39,814 nucleotides of DNA from Providencia sneebia DSM 19967 (GTDB taxonomy: Bacteria; Pseudomonadota; Gammaproteobacteria; Enterobacterales; Enterobacteriaceae). The translations under genes were made by a program, and so were the position numbers. The stretch is taken from NCBI RefSeq assembly GCF_000314895.2, contig NZ_CM001773.1, forward strand, positions 2,988,210-3,028,023, written 5' to 3'. Below, one piece after another: positions 9,707-19,358 of this stretch (position 1 is the first letter of the stretch; each line of letters begins with the position of its first letter). A model generated the notes under the pieces. It saw only the letters and a program-made list of their open reading frames with translations. It was not told the DNA's origin and searched no databases.

Positions 9707-10841
9707 TTAATCATAGGTAAAAGTCACACCAATCACGGACTGCACTTTTCCAGCGGTAACTTGCCCTTTTGTTCGGGCATAACGTGCACTCAAGTCCAAA
9801 TTTATAGCTGAAGTTCCCACTTTTCCTAATTGTACATTTTGATTTGCTGAAATAGGGTTTCCATTGCGAACGAGCGGGATCCCGACACCTTTTGCAGCAT
9901 TAACGCCAGAAAACATATTTGCAAATATTGAAGTGCTGGTATCCGTTGTACCTGTCAGGTAATAAGAGATGTTTTGACTTCTCGTGCAATAAATTGAGAG
10001 TGATAACGACGCACTTGCCTGATATTCTGGCAAGTTAACAACCACATTACGTGATGAAACACCACAACCACCAATAGGAACAACTACATTATTGTTGGCA
10101 TATAATTTCCATGTAAATGTTGCTGTAGACATATCCCCGCCACCATTAATATTAGTACCGGCTTGGTACATTACCAATGTAGCAAAATGAGTTCCTTTAT
10201 TGATAACGACACCACCCGCTGTTGAAATAGGTGTGAGATAAATCTGAGCGCTCCACGCCGTATAATTTCCTAAAGGGAAGCTTTTTTGATGAGTTGGTGA
10301 ATTTAATGGGAATGGGTAGCTTGCGCCATAATACCTTATTGACCCATTAAATTTTGCAAGTAAACCACTAAAAGCGGAACCATTAACCATATTGACCATG
10401 TCTCGACAAACGCTAGCATTATCATTTTTACAGAAGATTGATTTCGATAAATTAATAACAAATTTGCTGGTCGGTAATAAAATTTGATGCGACTGATTAT
10501 GGCTAATTGCAGTGTATTTTCATTCTGCTTCGATTTATCCATAGCCAGTATCGCTTTGACATTTAACCAAAAATGCTTTCTCTTTCTTGAGGTAATTGAT
10601 CATTCGTGGCATCAATAATTCGTAATGTATTCTCTTTTTTACCCTGCATAGAAAATAAGGGTGGAGTAATTACAAATTGGTTATCTTTCTGCCCATTAGA
10701 ATTTTCTAACCATGACTGAATGAGGAAAACCCCTTTTTCATCATTATTAGTCACCGCCAGCTGGATCTGTTTTTGTCCCGCAGGATAAATAACGCGTGTT
10801 GCCCCAAGTGAAACCGGCATATACCTGAGTCGATAAGCTTA
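9707..10841 (-). pseudogene. Chaperone-adhesin fusion scar of a second fim operon
   Basis: Reading from 10841 downwards the DNA encodes the start of a FimC-type chaperone (LGATRVIYPAGQKQIQLAVT onward) to the segment [10 protein letters not shown], then switches at about 10466 into the middle of a FimH-type adhesin ([14 protein letters not shown] onward) that continues to a normal adhesin C-terminus ending GVTFTYD at 9707. The usher, fimF, fimG, the last part of the chaperone, and the adhesin N-terminus are missing, so one deletion joined the two genes. The junction falls in short AT-rich similarity. The chaperone half also has a one-base loss in an A5 run (10569-10573, A6 in the intact copy) and a two-base loss near its signal peptide. 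The adhesin half is 230 codons open but lacks any start or lectin N-terminus. It is a non-functional relic of the operon at 13857-20531. Confidence 0.85.
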
Positions 10842-11548
10842 AACATCTAATAGATTATTTTTTCTTAGCTATTTTTTATAACTTACAAATGCTTTTGTCA
10901 TGTTTTTATTCTGAATATTATGTATTACTGAAGTTCATAGTCACAAGACAAATCCTTAGATTTTATTTTCTCCTCTTGCATAAATACGCTTATATTAAGT
11001 TGAAATATCCAAAATAACAGATTTACGTCTATGTCATTTTTAGTCTTAGCTACTATCTTTGCATTTATCATTACTTATGACTTGGCAGTTATGCCCTATT
11101 TTTTATCCTAATGTAATTATAGATGATGAGTTAACTTATCAATAACAAGCTGGTATTTATCCTATCTTGTCTTTCCTAAGTGGAGTATCAAAGTAATATG
11201 AATAAAGCTCAAGTTAGGGTTTTTTATAGGATATATCTTGTGATCTTCATCATTAAATCCAATCAATAGGTTTGTTCAATTTTTGTTCTCTTCACTTAAA
11301 AAATACGCAATTAACCTTGTTTAGTTATGCCTTTACCAACATTTCACACTTATTATTTTCACTATCATGAATTTAGTTCATGTTGTAATGAAATTAAGTC
11401 GCTTTCTCTTCGCCAATAGCTCTGGCATAAAATATGCAATGTTAACTTATTGACAACATAAAGACTGATAAATGAGAAAACGAGTCACTTTGGGAAATAT
11501 CAACAGTAAACCCCGTTGTCAGACCAAAAATTAGGATACAAAACCATA
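10842..11548. other. Non-coding gap upstream of mesX
   Basis: No gene is visible in these ~700 bases. The left part is where the first fim copy's fimI and fimA would have been, and no trace of them can be read. The right part holds the MetR-type palindrome (11366-11382). A TTGACA at 11450-11455 could be a -35, but no convincing -10 lies at the right distance. Confidence 0.55.
11366..11382. promoter_or_regulatory. MetR-type operator upstream of mesXD
   Basis: CATGAA-TTTAG-TTCATG is a perfect 6-bp-arm palindrome that contains the MetR consensus TGAA-N5-TTCA. MetR is the LysR-family activator of metE and related methionine genes. The site lies about 165 bases before mesX, and the downstream genes are a methionine synthase system, so motif and context agree. 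No MetJ box array was seen. Confidence 0.6.
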
Positions 11549-12526
11549 ATGAATAACGACTTTATATTTAAAATTAAAAGCAGTCTTTTTGATGAAAACT
11601 ATAACCCATCTGAAAATACACGTATTACAACTAATTTTGCCAATTTGGCCAGAGGGGAGAATCGCCAAGAGAACTTGCGTAATACATTAAAAATGATCGA
11701 TAACCGTTTCAATACGTTAGCATATTGGGATAATCCCAAAAGTGATCGCTATTCAATCAAGCTTGAAATTATTTCTGTAGAGATGAATATTGGGAATAAT
11801 GCTAACGCGTTTCCTGTCATTGAAATATTAAAAACCAATATCATTGATAAGAAAACTAACCAATGCATTGAAGGCATTGTCGGGAATAACTTCTCCTCTT
11901 ATGTGAGAGATTATGACTTTAGCGTTTTGCTATTAGATCATAATAAAGACCAACCAGAATTTTCTGTTCCTGATAATTTTGGTGTTTTACATGGCAATTT
12001 ATTTAAATGTTTCATTGATTCAAATGAATATAATCAATACTTTGCTAAACCGCCTGTGATATGTTTAAGTATTTCAAACAAAGATACTTTTTATAGAACA
12101 GGAAATCAGCACCCAATATTAGGCATAGAATATCAACAAGATGGTACTTCTTTGACAGATCAATATTTCAAAAAAATGGGATTGCAAGTACGCTACTTTA
12201 TGCCTCAACATAGTGTCGCACCTTTAGCTTTTTATTTTTCTGGTGATTTACTGAGTGATTACACTAATCTTGAGCTAATTAGCACCATCAGCACGATGGA
12301 AACGTTCCAGAAGATATATCGTCCTGAAATTTATAATGCGAACTCGGTTGCTGGACAATGCTATCAACCAAATTTAACGAACCAAGATTATTCATTCACT
12401 AAAATCGCTTATGACCGAGAAGAACGCAGCCGATTGGCTATTGAACAAGGGAAATTTACTGAAAAATATTTCATTAAACCCTACAAAAACATTCTTGAAC
12501 ATTGGTCAGCTAACTACGCTCTTTAA
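11549..12526 (+). CDS. mesX: MesX, DUF1852 partner of the MesD methionine synthase
   Basis: A 325-residue soluble protein of the DUF1852 family, recognised by IKSSLFDENYNPSENTRITT near the start, LARGENRQENLRNTL, and a C-terminal FTEKYFIKPYKNILEHWSAN. In the described system MesX is required together with oxygen for MesD, a folate-independent methionine synthase; its own chemistry is not established. The frame is open to a TTG at 11516, but the ATG at 11549 is preferred: the TTG has no ribosome-binding site, while an AGGA lies about 12 bases before the ATG. mesD starts 25 bases after its stop, so the two are co-transcribed. The last ~90 bases recur in decayed form at 21788-21877. Confidence 0.85.
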   Translation: MNNDFIFKIKSSLFDENYNPSENTRITTNFANLARGENRQENLRNTLKMIDNRFNTLAYWDNPKSDRYSIKLEIISVEMNIGNNANAFPVIEILKTNIIDKKTNQCIEGIVGNNFSSYVRDYDFSVLLLDHNKDQPEFSVPDNFGVLHGNLFKCFIDSNEYNQYFAKPPVICLSISNKDTFYRTGNQHPILGIEYQQDGTSLTDQYFKKMGLQVRYFMPQHSVAPLAFYFSGDLLSDYTNLELISTISTMETFQKIYRPEIYNANSVAGQCYQPNLTNQDYSFTKIAYDREERSRLAIEQGKFTEKYFIKPYKNILEHWSANYAL

Positions 12527-12551
12527 TTAAAAAAATATAAGGTCATCTATT

Positions 12552-13583
12552 ATGAGAATATTACTACCCACTTCAACTGCTGGCAGCTTACCAAAACCCT
12601 CTTGGCTAGCGCAGCCGGAAACTCTTTGGTCACCTTGGAAATTACAAAATGAAGAGTTAATCGAAGGAAAACGAGATGCGCTTCGTTTAGCTTTAGAAGA
12701 TCAATTGCGTGCGAATATTGATATTGTCAGCGATGGCGAACAAACTCGTCAGCATTTTGTCACCACATTTATTGAGCACTTAAATGGCGTTGATTTCGAA
12801 AATCGCCAAATTGTGAAAATTCGCGATCGTTATAACGCAAGTGTACCAACAGTGGTTGGTGATGTTGCTCGCCAAAAACCTGTTTTTGTGGAAGATGCAA
12901 AATTTTTACGCCAGTTAACTGATAAGCCAATTAAATGGGCTTTACCTGGTCCAATGACGATGATAGATACGCTTTATGATGACCATTATAAAAGCCGCGA
13001 AAAATTGGCATGGGAATTTGCAAAAATCCTCAACCAAGAAGCAAAAGAGTTAGAAGCTGCGGGTGTTGACATTATTCAGTTTGATGAGCCTGCTTTTAAT
13101 GTGTTTTTTGATGAAGTGAATGATTGGGGAGTTGCTGCTTTAGAAAGAGCAATTGAAGGACTTAAATGTGAAACTGCTGTACATATCTGTTATGGATACG
13201 GCATTAAAGCAAATACGGATTGGAAAAAGACGTTAGGATCAGAATGGCGACAATATGAAGAAGCCTTCCCGAAACTACAAACGTCTAATATCGATATTAT
13301 TTCGCTTGAATGCCACAATTCACATGTTCCTATGGATTTGCTTGAACTGATCCGTGGTAAAAAAGTCATGGTTGGTGCTATTGATGTAGCAACGAATAAT
13401 GTAGAAACCCCTGAAGAAGTTGCAAATACTTTACGCAAGGCATTACAGTTCGTTGATGCAGATAAACTATATCCTTCAACCAACTGCGGTATGGCGCCGT
13501 TATCGCGTGAAGTTGCAAGAGGCAAACTTAATGCTCTTAGTGCAGGTGCAGAAATCATTCGAAAAGAGTTATTAGCAAAATAA
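12552..13583 (+). CDS. mesD: Core-MetE folate-independent methionine synthase MesD
   Basis: A 343-residue protein equal to the catalytic C-terminal half of MetE, without the folate-binding N-terminal half. The zinc and homocysteine site is intact: His211 and Cys213 in AVHICYGYG, Glu253 in ISLECHNSH, Cys312 in YPSTNCGMAP. The start MRILLPTSTAGSLPKPSWL carries the homocysteine-binding part of the barrel. It transfers a methyl group to homocysteine; MesD-type enzymes do not use methyl-folate and need MesX. AAGG precedes the ATG by about ten bases. A broken copy with a giant hexanucleotide repeat lies at 21902-22601; the repeat there grew from the GTTGGTGATGTTG that encodes VVGDV at residues 101-105 here. 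The gene converges on fimH, with a perfect palindrome between. Confidence 0.88.
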   Translation: MRILLPTSTAGSLPKPSWLAQPETLWSPWKLQNEELIEGKRDALRLALEDQLRANIDIVSDGEQTRQHFVTTFIEHLNGVDFENRQIVKIRDRYNASVPTVVGDVARQKPVFVEDAKFLRQLTDKPIKWALPGPMTMIDTLYDDHYKSREKLAWEFAKILNQEAKELEAAGVDIIQFDEPAFNVFFDEVNDWGVAALERAIEGLKCETAVHICYGYGIKANTDWKKTLGSEWRQYEEAFPKLQTSNIDIISLECHNSHVPMDLLELIRGKKVMVGAIDVATNNVETPEEVANTLRKALQFVDADKLYPSTNCGMAPLSREVARGKLNALSAGAEIIRKELLAK

Positions 13584-13640
13584 TTACATCAGATCTTAGA
13601 GCAATTTAATCTGAGATTGATTTGAATAATTATTTAAAAG

Positions 13641-13676
13641 AATGAGGTTATAAATAATATTATTTATAACCTCATT
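13641..13676. terminator. Perfect palindrome between mesD and fimH
   Basis: AATGAGGTTATAAATAAT is followed at once by its exact reverse complement, giving an 18-bp arm with no spacer. It lies 57 bases after the mesD stop and ends 180 bases from the convergent fimH stop. It probably acts as a terminator hairpin, though it has no T run. A decayed version without the GC base follows the mesD relic (about 22702-22735), which supports the duplication reading. Confidence 0.6.
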
Positions 13677-13788
13677 ACTAACATTAGGTATACTAAAATA
13701 TATAATAATAGAAATGCTGTAAGCCCTATTAGGGATATTCTGACCAATATATTTTTAATTAGTTAACATAGTTTCAAAATGAAAAGTG

Positions 13789-13822
13789 AATTAATGCCAA
13801 TGTCTTAATATCGACATTAATT
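13789..13822 (-). repeat. Dyad downstream of intact fimH (right copy)
   Basis: AATTAATG...CATTAATT, near-identical to 9639-9672. On the fim-coding strand it lies just past the fimH stop and is followed by a T-rich stretch, so it may end the fim transcript. Confidence 0.5.
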
Positions 13823-13856
13823 CCTAAAAAAATAGACTGTTAAGTATTGTCATTAA

Positions 13857-14797
13857 CTAATCATAAGTAAAAGTCACACCAATCACAGACTGCACTTTTC
13901 CAGCGGTAACTTGCCCTTTTGTACGGGCATAACGTGCACTTAATCCTAGATTCACTGACGATGTTCCTACCCGACCCAGTTGTACATTTTGATTCACTGG
14001 AATAGCACTACCGTTTCTAACCAATTGTATCCCGACACCTTCTGCTGCATTAACGCCCGAAAGTATATTTGCAAATATAGAACTACTTGTATCTGTTGTT
14101 CCTGTCAGATAATAAGAGATATTCTGATTTGATGCGCAATAAATAGATAAAGGAACAGGTTGCGCATTTCCAGGATATTCAGGTAATGTCACAACAACAT
14201 TCCGCGAGGAAACATCACAACCTCCGATAGGAACAACCACATTATTATTGGCGTATAAATGCCATGTAAAAGTTACTGTATGCACATTCCCACCACCAAT
14301 AATATCGGAACCGACTTGATACATGACGAGTGTTGCAAAGCGTGCTCCTTTATTTAAAACAACGCCGCCAGCAGAAGAAATAGGGGTAAGATATAATTGG
14401 GTGTTCCACGGAGTATAATTCCCTGATGGAAAACTATGTTGATGCGTAGGCGACGTCAATGGAAATGGATAACTTGAACCATAATATCTTAGAGAGCCTC
14501 TAAAATTTGCTAAAACGCCACTATAAGCAGAGCCGCTCAACATGCTTACCATGTCCTTTCGTACTGCAGGAGTATCATTTCGGCAAGAAATAGATTGAGA
14601 TAAATCCACAACTAAATTTTGTCCTACTTGTATATTTGGCTGAAGGTCAACATAAACATGTGCAGTACCAGCACCAGAAGCACTATTTAATGTATTTCCT
14701 GCTGAATCATGACAAGTAAATGCATATACATATGAAATACCAGCTAGATAAATAAATAAGTTAATACAAAGTAATTTAACAATTTTTTTATATTCAT
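13857..14797 (-). pseudogene. fimH: FimH type 1 fimbrial tip adhesin, frameshift in signal peptide
   Basis: Matches E. coli FimH over its whole length: mature start FTCHDSAGNTLNSASGAGTA, then QNLVVDLSQSISCRNDTP, FRGSLRYYGSSYPFPLTS, and the pilin domain with VPIGGCDVSSRNVVVTLPEY ending VIGVTFTYD. The N-terminal Phe and the Cys pairs of the mannose-binding lectin domain are present. The ATG at 14797, seven bases after the fimG stop, starts MNIKK and then leaves frame; one more A in the A7 run (plus-strand T7 at 14783-14789) gives MNIKKIVKLLCINLFIYLAG and a proper signal peptide ending VYA|FTC, for a total of about 313 residues. If the missing base is a sequencing slip the gene is intact. If real, no adhesin is exported. 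Last gene of the operon. Confidence 0.88.
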
Positions 14798-14804
14798 GGT
14801 TAAC

Positions 14805-15317
14805 TCACTGATAAGTATAAGTAACATCAATTACAGCTTGTATGGTTCCCTGTGTTGCTCCACCTTTAACTGACAACGCTCTGACCCTTAAAGGAAAACT
14901 AATTGCCAATGTTGAATCATTGACCTGTAATTTTTGTTGAGCACCATTGTTCAAATTAGTCCCCCCACTATTCTGTAATTGCAATTGAATATTGCCTGCT
15001 GTCCCTTGATTTTTGTAATAACCTGTTGTATCCGCAGTACCTTTAAACGTCGCCGTGACCGCAGATGTGCCAATAGGACAATTGGTTAAATCTAATGCAA
15101 TTGAATGCCATTCAGATGCAGAGCCCGCAGAAATTAAATTGAAGGTGTAGAGATCGCCTAAATCAACATTGGCATTTTTAGTCGCAACCGTGCAAGGTTT
15201 TGCCACCACGCTACCATTTACTGTAACCGTAACGTCAGCCGCATAAGTTGTGGCTATCTGAGAAAATAATAATCCCAAGATGGGTATTGTGATCCTCTTC
15301 CAATTGTTATCAGTCAT
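14805..15317 (-). CDS. fimG: FimG minor fimbrial subunit (tip adaptor)
   Basis: A 170-residue pilin-fold subunit. The signal peptide ends at ATTYA|ADVTVTVNGSVVAKPCTV, and the match to E. coli FimG is close: ANVDLGDLYTFNLISAG, DLTNCPIGTSAVTATFKG, YYKNQGTAGNIQLQLQN and TQGTIQAVIDVTYTYQ. The donor strand TVTVNG near the mature N-terminus and the C-terminal Tyr-x-Tyr beta zipper are intact, as is the disulphide Cys pair. In type 1 fimbriae FimG links the FimH adhesin to FimF at the tip. GAGGATGTC precedes the ATG. fimF lies 12 bases upstream and fimH seven bases downstream. Confidence 0.92.
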   Translation of the reverse strand: MTDNNWKRITIPILGLLFSQIATTYAADVTVTVNGSVVAKPCTVATKNANVDLGDLYTFNLISAGSASEWHSIALDLTNCPIGTSAVTATFKGTADTTGYYKNQGTAGNIQLQLQNSGGTNLNNGAQQKLQVNDSTLAISFPLRVRALSVKGGATQGTIQAVIDVTYTYQ

Positions 15318-15329
15318 GACATCCTCAAC

Positions 15330-15866
15330 TTACTGAAATTCAAGAGTGAAAGTTGCTGTTGCTCGCACATGCCCTGCAACAACAGGCAGCTTAGATGCCA
15401 TTAATCGCGCATAAAAGTGCAATGTATTACCTCGACCAGCAACCAATGGTGTCCAAACAATGCTGCTACTGTTTGCATTAAGTTCAAGTGGTGTTCTGCT
15501 TCCATCTAAAATTTGTATTCCCACCCCTGAAGCATTCGAATTGCCAGATTCTAACGCGAGTAATGCGTTATTATTTACATCTGCTATTCCCACAAATCCC
15601 ACCTTAACTGCAATAACTGACTCGCCACATGGAGTAAGATCAATTTGAAAAGGAACAACTGCAGTTACTTCACCAACTGCATATAATTGCTTCACTGGAT
15701 TATTTAATAGATCAACCACTTGACTCTGAGAACCAGGTGCAACCGCGCAAGTATTGTCTTTAACATTTCCTTTAATCGTAATCGTACTATCGGCTGCAAA
15801 AGCAGTTGAAGAGAACAACATTGACATCAGTAACGTCGCAGAAAAAATATTAAACTTATCAACCAT
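15330..15866 (-). CDS. fimF: FimF minor fimbrial subunit
   Basis: A 178-residue pilin with a signal peptide to about residue 24 (AFAADSTITIKGNVKDNTCA). It matches FimF of E. coli through VKVGFVGIAD, LLALESGNSNASGVGIQIL, LHFYARLMASKLPVVAGHV and ATATFTLEFQ. It is a tip-fibrillum subunit between the rod and FimG and a possible length controller. The start is preceded by AAGGAG five bases away, and the usher stop lies nine bases upstream, so translation is likely coupled. The Cys pair and C-terminal beta-zipper are intact. Confidence 0.92.
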   Translation of the reverse strand: MVDKFNIFSATLLMSMLFSSTAFAADSTITIKGNVKDNTCAVAPGSQSQVVDLLNNPVKQLYAVGEVTAVVPFQIDLTPCGESVIAVKVGFVGIADVNNNALLALESGNSNASGVGIQILDGSRTPLELNANSSSIVWTPLVAGRGNTLHFYARLMASKLPVVAGHVRATATFTLEFQ

Positions 15867-15875
15867 TTTTACTCC

Positions 15876-18505
15876 TTAGAGGCACTCTGCACGATACTTA
15901 CTGAGTATTTCCTGCTGGATTTGCTCTGGTAATTTATAGTTAACTCGGCATTGCGCGTCAGGGCTATCTCCCCAGCTAGCAACCAACTGCCCTGTTAGCG
16001 GCAATCCGGTTAAGTAAACCTGCCCGTCTTCACCGACAATGCTGCTGCTACTGTTATCTTTTGAGGAAACGACTGTGCCAAATGGAACTGGCTTACCTTG
16101 CTTCATTAAGGTCATTAGGACTTTTACACCGACTTTAGGGTGGAAATCTGCGCGTACAACTGCACCCTTAGTTGGAACGACACTCACGACGGTCTCTTCA
16201 AGATCAACATTATTAGCCAATGTATTTGTATCAAGGGCAACACGGTTTTCACGATAATCAGAGGCATAAGGTAAAACCGCATAGCCACGCCAATCTGTTG
16301 CGACACCTGTTTGGTTTTCAACTTTAACGTGTTCAGCGCCTGGTGCCTTAATCAAAACAACGGTATCATTCTCAATGTAATACCATTCGTGTGCGCTAAA
16401 ACCCCACCACTTAAGCCGTAATACATCTGACGCAAATTATTGGTATAGCTGTACCCTACGTTGGCATTACCATATGTGCCGCGGTAATTAAGTGCAGTAT
16501 AGCCAGTTGCAGAAGAGCGACTTTTCCCGCCACCTGCATAGCCTGTTTGAACGCTATAACTTAAATTATTATCATCTAATAATGTTCCGTATATTCCCGC
16601 AGTATTCGTCAGACGCCCTTTAAGATCATGGGATACGTTGTAACTTGCACTTGCATTACGCCATATCGATTGGCTATCCGATCGCATCCAATTGCTGAAT
16701 GGAATGTTGACATTCAATGCCAACATTTGATCATTCTCATCCTGCCAGGCGTTTTTAGATAAGCTATAACTTAACCCCCAATTGATCCCTTCTATAAGTG
16801 TGTTTATTCCAACCTGTAATTGCTTATCTGATTTATTTGTATTCCAATAAGTTTCATGGCTACCGGTAATATATAAGGTTGATTGTTCACCTAATTGTTG
16901 AGACAGGCTTAATTGGATTTTTTCACGTTTGTTATAGGCTAAATTATAATAATCCGTAAATTTTGGTGTAACATGTATCACACCATCCTGCGTTGCAAGA
17001 TTGTAGCCATCCATTCGTTTATAGGTGGTATCAGCAAATGAGTAATAACCCTTTGTTGAATAACGATAACCCGCTAGCTGAATAATTGTTCCGATCTCAT
17101 TCAGTGACTTGTTATATAAGAAGCGAATTGATTGCCCTTGGTGGGTACTGTCATCTGGCAGTTTGGCATTTGCTTGAGTAATATCGACAGATAAAGCACC
17201 AAACACACCAATATTTTTACCAATACCTATGTTAAAAGATTGGTAACGATTCGTAAGCTGTGTTCCACCATATAGCGTCAAACCATATGACAAACCACGC
17301 ATTACCGTACCTTGGAAAAAAGAGGGTTTTTCCTGTTGGCCATTTCCTGAACGATAATCACCAACTGTGGCTGAATATTGGGTATGCCCCTCACGCTGTA
17401 ATAAAGGTACTGAAGAAAAAGGCACAGTAAAGTTTTGAACAGAACCATCAGCCTCTGTAATCGTGACATTTAGATCACCGCTGTTACCGGCTGAATATAA
17501 ATCATCAATAACAAATGGTCCTGGTGGAAATGTATTACGATAAATTTCATAGCCATTTTGTTTAATTGAAACTTCAGCCGTTCCACGCGCAATACCCCGG
17601 ATCACCGGCGCGAAGCCTCGTTCACTTTCTGGCAACATATTATCGTCAGAAGCCAATTGAATACCGCGGAAATTAAAACTGTCGAATATATCACCCGCCG
17701 TGTAACTATCACCTACAGTTAAGCGTGAACGTAATTCATTGATACCACGTTCTAAATAGGTGTTGATATGTTCCCAGCGTGTTTCACTATTGGCACTGCC
17801 TGTGCTGTGACTCCATGTAGAATTGTCGCGCAAACGCCACGGACCAAAGTTTAATCCGCTCTGTAAATTTAAATAAGTATAACTGCTATGTGTGCCATTT
17901 TGGTTACGAGCACGACTCCCCGTCAGACTGTAATTTAAAATTCCGGCAGTAATTCCCGAGTCCCAATATTCAGGAGGAATAAACCCCCTAGCTCTGTCTT
18001 TCATTAATGCTTGCGGTACAGTGATATATAGACGTTGTAATCCAACATCAAATTTTGCCGTTGAATCTTTAATTGATGTAGTTAAAGGTTGGCAAGTCCC
18101 TTTAAAGATCTTATCCGCGTCTGGGATTGATAATGTGTTCACCCCCATTTTCGCTAATTCTTCTAACGTAAAACAAGGTGATAACTCCGTCTTTCCTTTT
18201 TTATCAGCAATAAAATGGACATCTCTTGTCGATAAATAGTTGTCATTGAGATAAATATCGACTCGATAAGTACCCGCAGGAACTTCTTGGCCATTCTCAA
18301 ATGCAGATAAATCAGCAACAGCAGAAGGATCATCAGCCAAAAAACGTGGGTTAAAATATAATTCTGCTTCAGCCCAAGTAGGATATAAGTAAACACCAAT
18401 CAAGAATGCCAATGGAATTAAGGGAAAACGGTGCATAGATTGATTACCCAAAAACGCCCTCTTCCTCAAAATTAATAGCCTTTTTTCAGATGCCAGATAT
18501 GACAT
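15876..18505 (-). pseudogene. fimD: FimD outer-membrane usher, frameshifted near the C-terminal third
   Basis: Usher of type 1 fimbriae. The first frame (18505-16352, 717 codons) starts MSYLASEKRL and reads as FimD: LYFNPRFLADDPSAVADLS after the signal peptide, GDSYTAGDIFDSFNFRG, the plug and barrel, and TGYAGGGKSRSSATGYTALN. It runs out at GVLAHTNGITLRMIPLF. The second frame (15876-16355) carries on as the two C-terminal periplasmic domains from IKAPGAEHVKVENQTGVATD to the final YRAECL. At the break (about 16368-16376) E. coli FimD has G-Q-P-L between ITL-type residues and NDTVVL; here about ten bases are missing, which fits a real small deletion rather than a homopolymer slip. The total length without it would be about 879 codons, like FimD. 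GGAGG precedes the ATG. If the loss is real, no fimbriae are assembled. Confidence 0.85.
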
Positions 18506-18595
18506 ATTCCCTCCGACCCGATCTACTAAATCGCTCAGTAAGTTATTTAATTTAAAATGATGGTTAGCTATTTTTTATAAATATGAAGCTAGCCG

Positions 18596-19294
18596 TTACT
18601 GAGTACGCCCAGTCATTGCTGGAGTTAATGCGCCGTAATCATTAATGGTTCGAAAAGAAATTTCGCCTCTAGCATTAGCAGGGACATCCACTGAATTCTC
18701 ACCAAACGGGGGAACTAGAATATTATCTAATTTTACTGAACCCATTTTTAGCTCTGTGACTGTGGCAAAATAAGGCGTTGGATTGATGACAATAAGTGAT
18801 CCGGCTTGTGGTTTAAATCGTAACTCTTCAGCCACTTTATCTGGCGCTATCGCTAAATCTGCCGGGCGATAGTAAAATTTGATGCGACTGATTATGGCCA
18901 ATTGCAGTGTATTTTCATTCTTTTTTGATTTATCCATCGCGGGTATTGCTTTGACATTTAACCAAAAAAGGCTTTCTCTATCCTGAGGTAATTTATTATT
19001 CGTGGCATCAATAATCCTCAAGGTATTTTCTTTTTTACCTTGCATAGAAAATAGCGGTGGAGTAATAACAAACAGGTTATCTTTCTGCCCATTAGGGTTT
19101 TCCAGCCATGACTGAATGAGGAAAACACCTTTCTCATCATTATTAGTGACAGCAAGTTGGATCTGTTTTTGTCTCGCAGGATAAATAACGCGTGTTGCGC
19201 CAAGTGCAACACCTGCATATACCTGAGTCGATATGCTTGAACAGAGTAATATTAATAACACACTAATTAGCTGACGAATTGTTCCAGTTTTCAT
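18596..19294 (-). CDS. fimC: FimC periplasmic fimbrial chaperone
   Basis: About 232 residues. The start at 19294 is chosen because MKTGTIRQLISVLLILLC makes a proper signal peptide (cleavage after VYA|GVALGATR); the open frame extends further upstream into fimI, but without signal-peptide logic. The two immunoglobulin-like domains carry the chaperone signature LGATRVIYPARQKQIQLAVT, the motif [30 protein letters not shown] and [17 protein letters not shown], ending NDYGALTPAMTG. Arg8 and the Lys112-type residue (KIKFYYRP segment, here RIKFYYRP) of the subunit-binding cleft are retained in type. It donates a strand to subunits and delivers them to FimD. A partial copy remains at 10470-10841. Confidence 0.9.
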   Translation of the reverse strand: MKTGTIRQLISVLLILLCSSISTQVYAGVALGATRVIYPARQKQIQLAVTNNDEKGVFLIQSWLENPNGQKDNLFVITPPLFSMQGKKENTLRIIDATNNKLPQDRESLFWLNVKAIPAMDKSKKNENTLQLAIISRIKFYYRPADLAIAPDKVAEELRFKPQAGSLIVINPTPYFATVTELKMGSVKLDNILVPPFGENSVDVPANARGEISFRTINDYGALTPAMTGRTQ

Positions 19295-19358
19295 ATTTAC
19301 ATCTGTCCTTCTTTTACTAAAAACATTAAAAGTATGTGTAAACATCTTTTTGATATCT

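Noticed and set aside
10336..10542. 68-codon frame with a hydrophobic tail in the fim relic
   Set aside because: It reads the chaperone segment and then the adhesin out of frame past the deletion junction. The hydrophobic part is a frame artefact.
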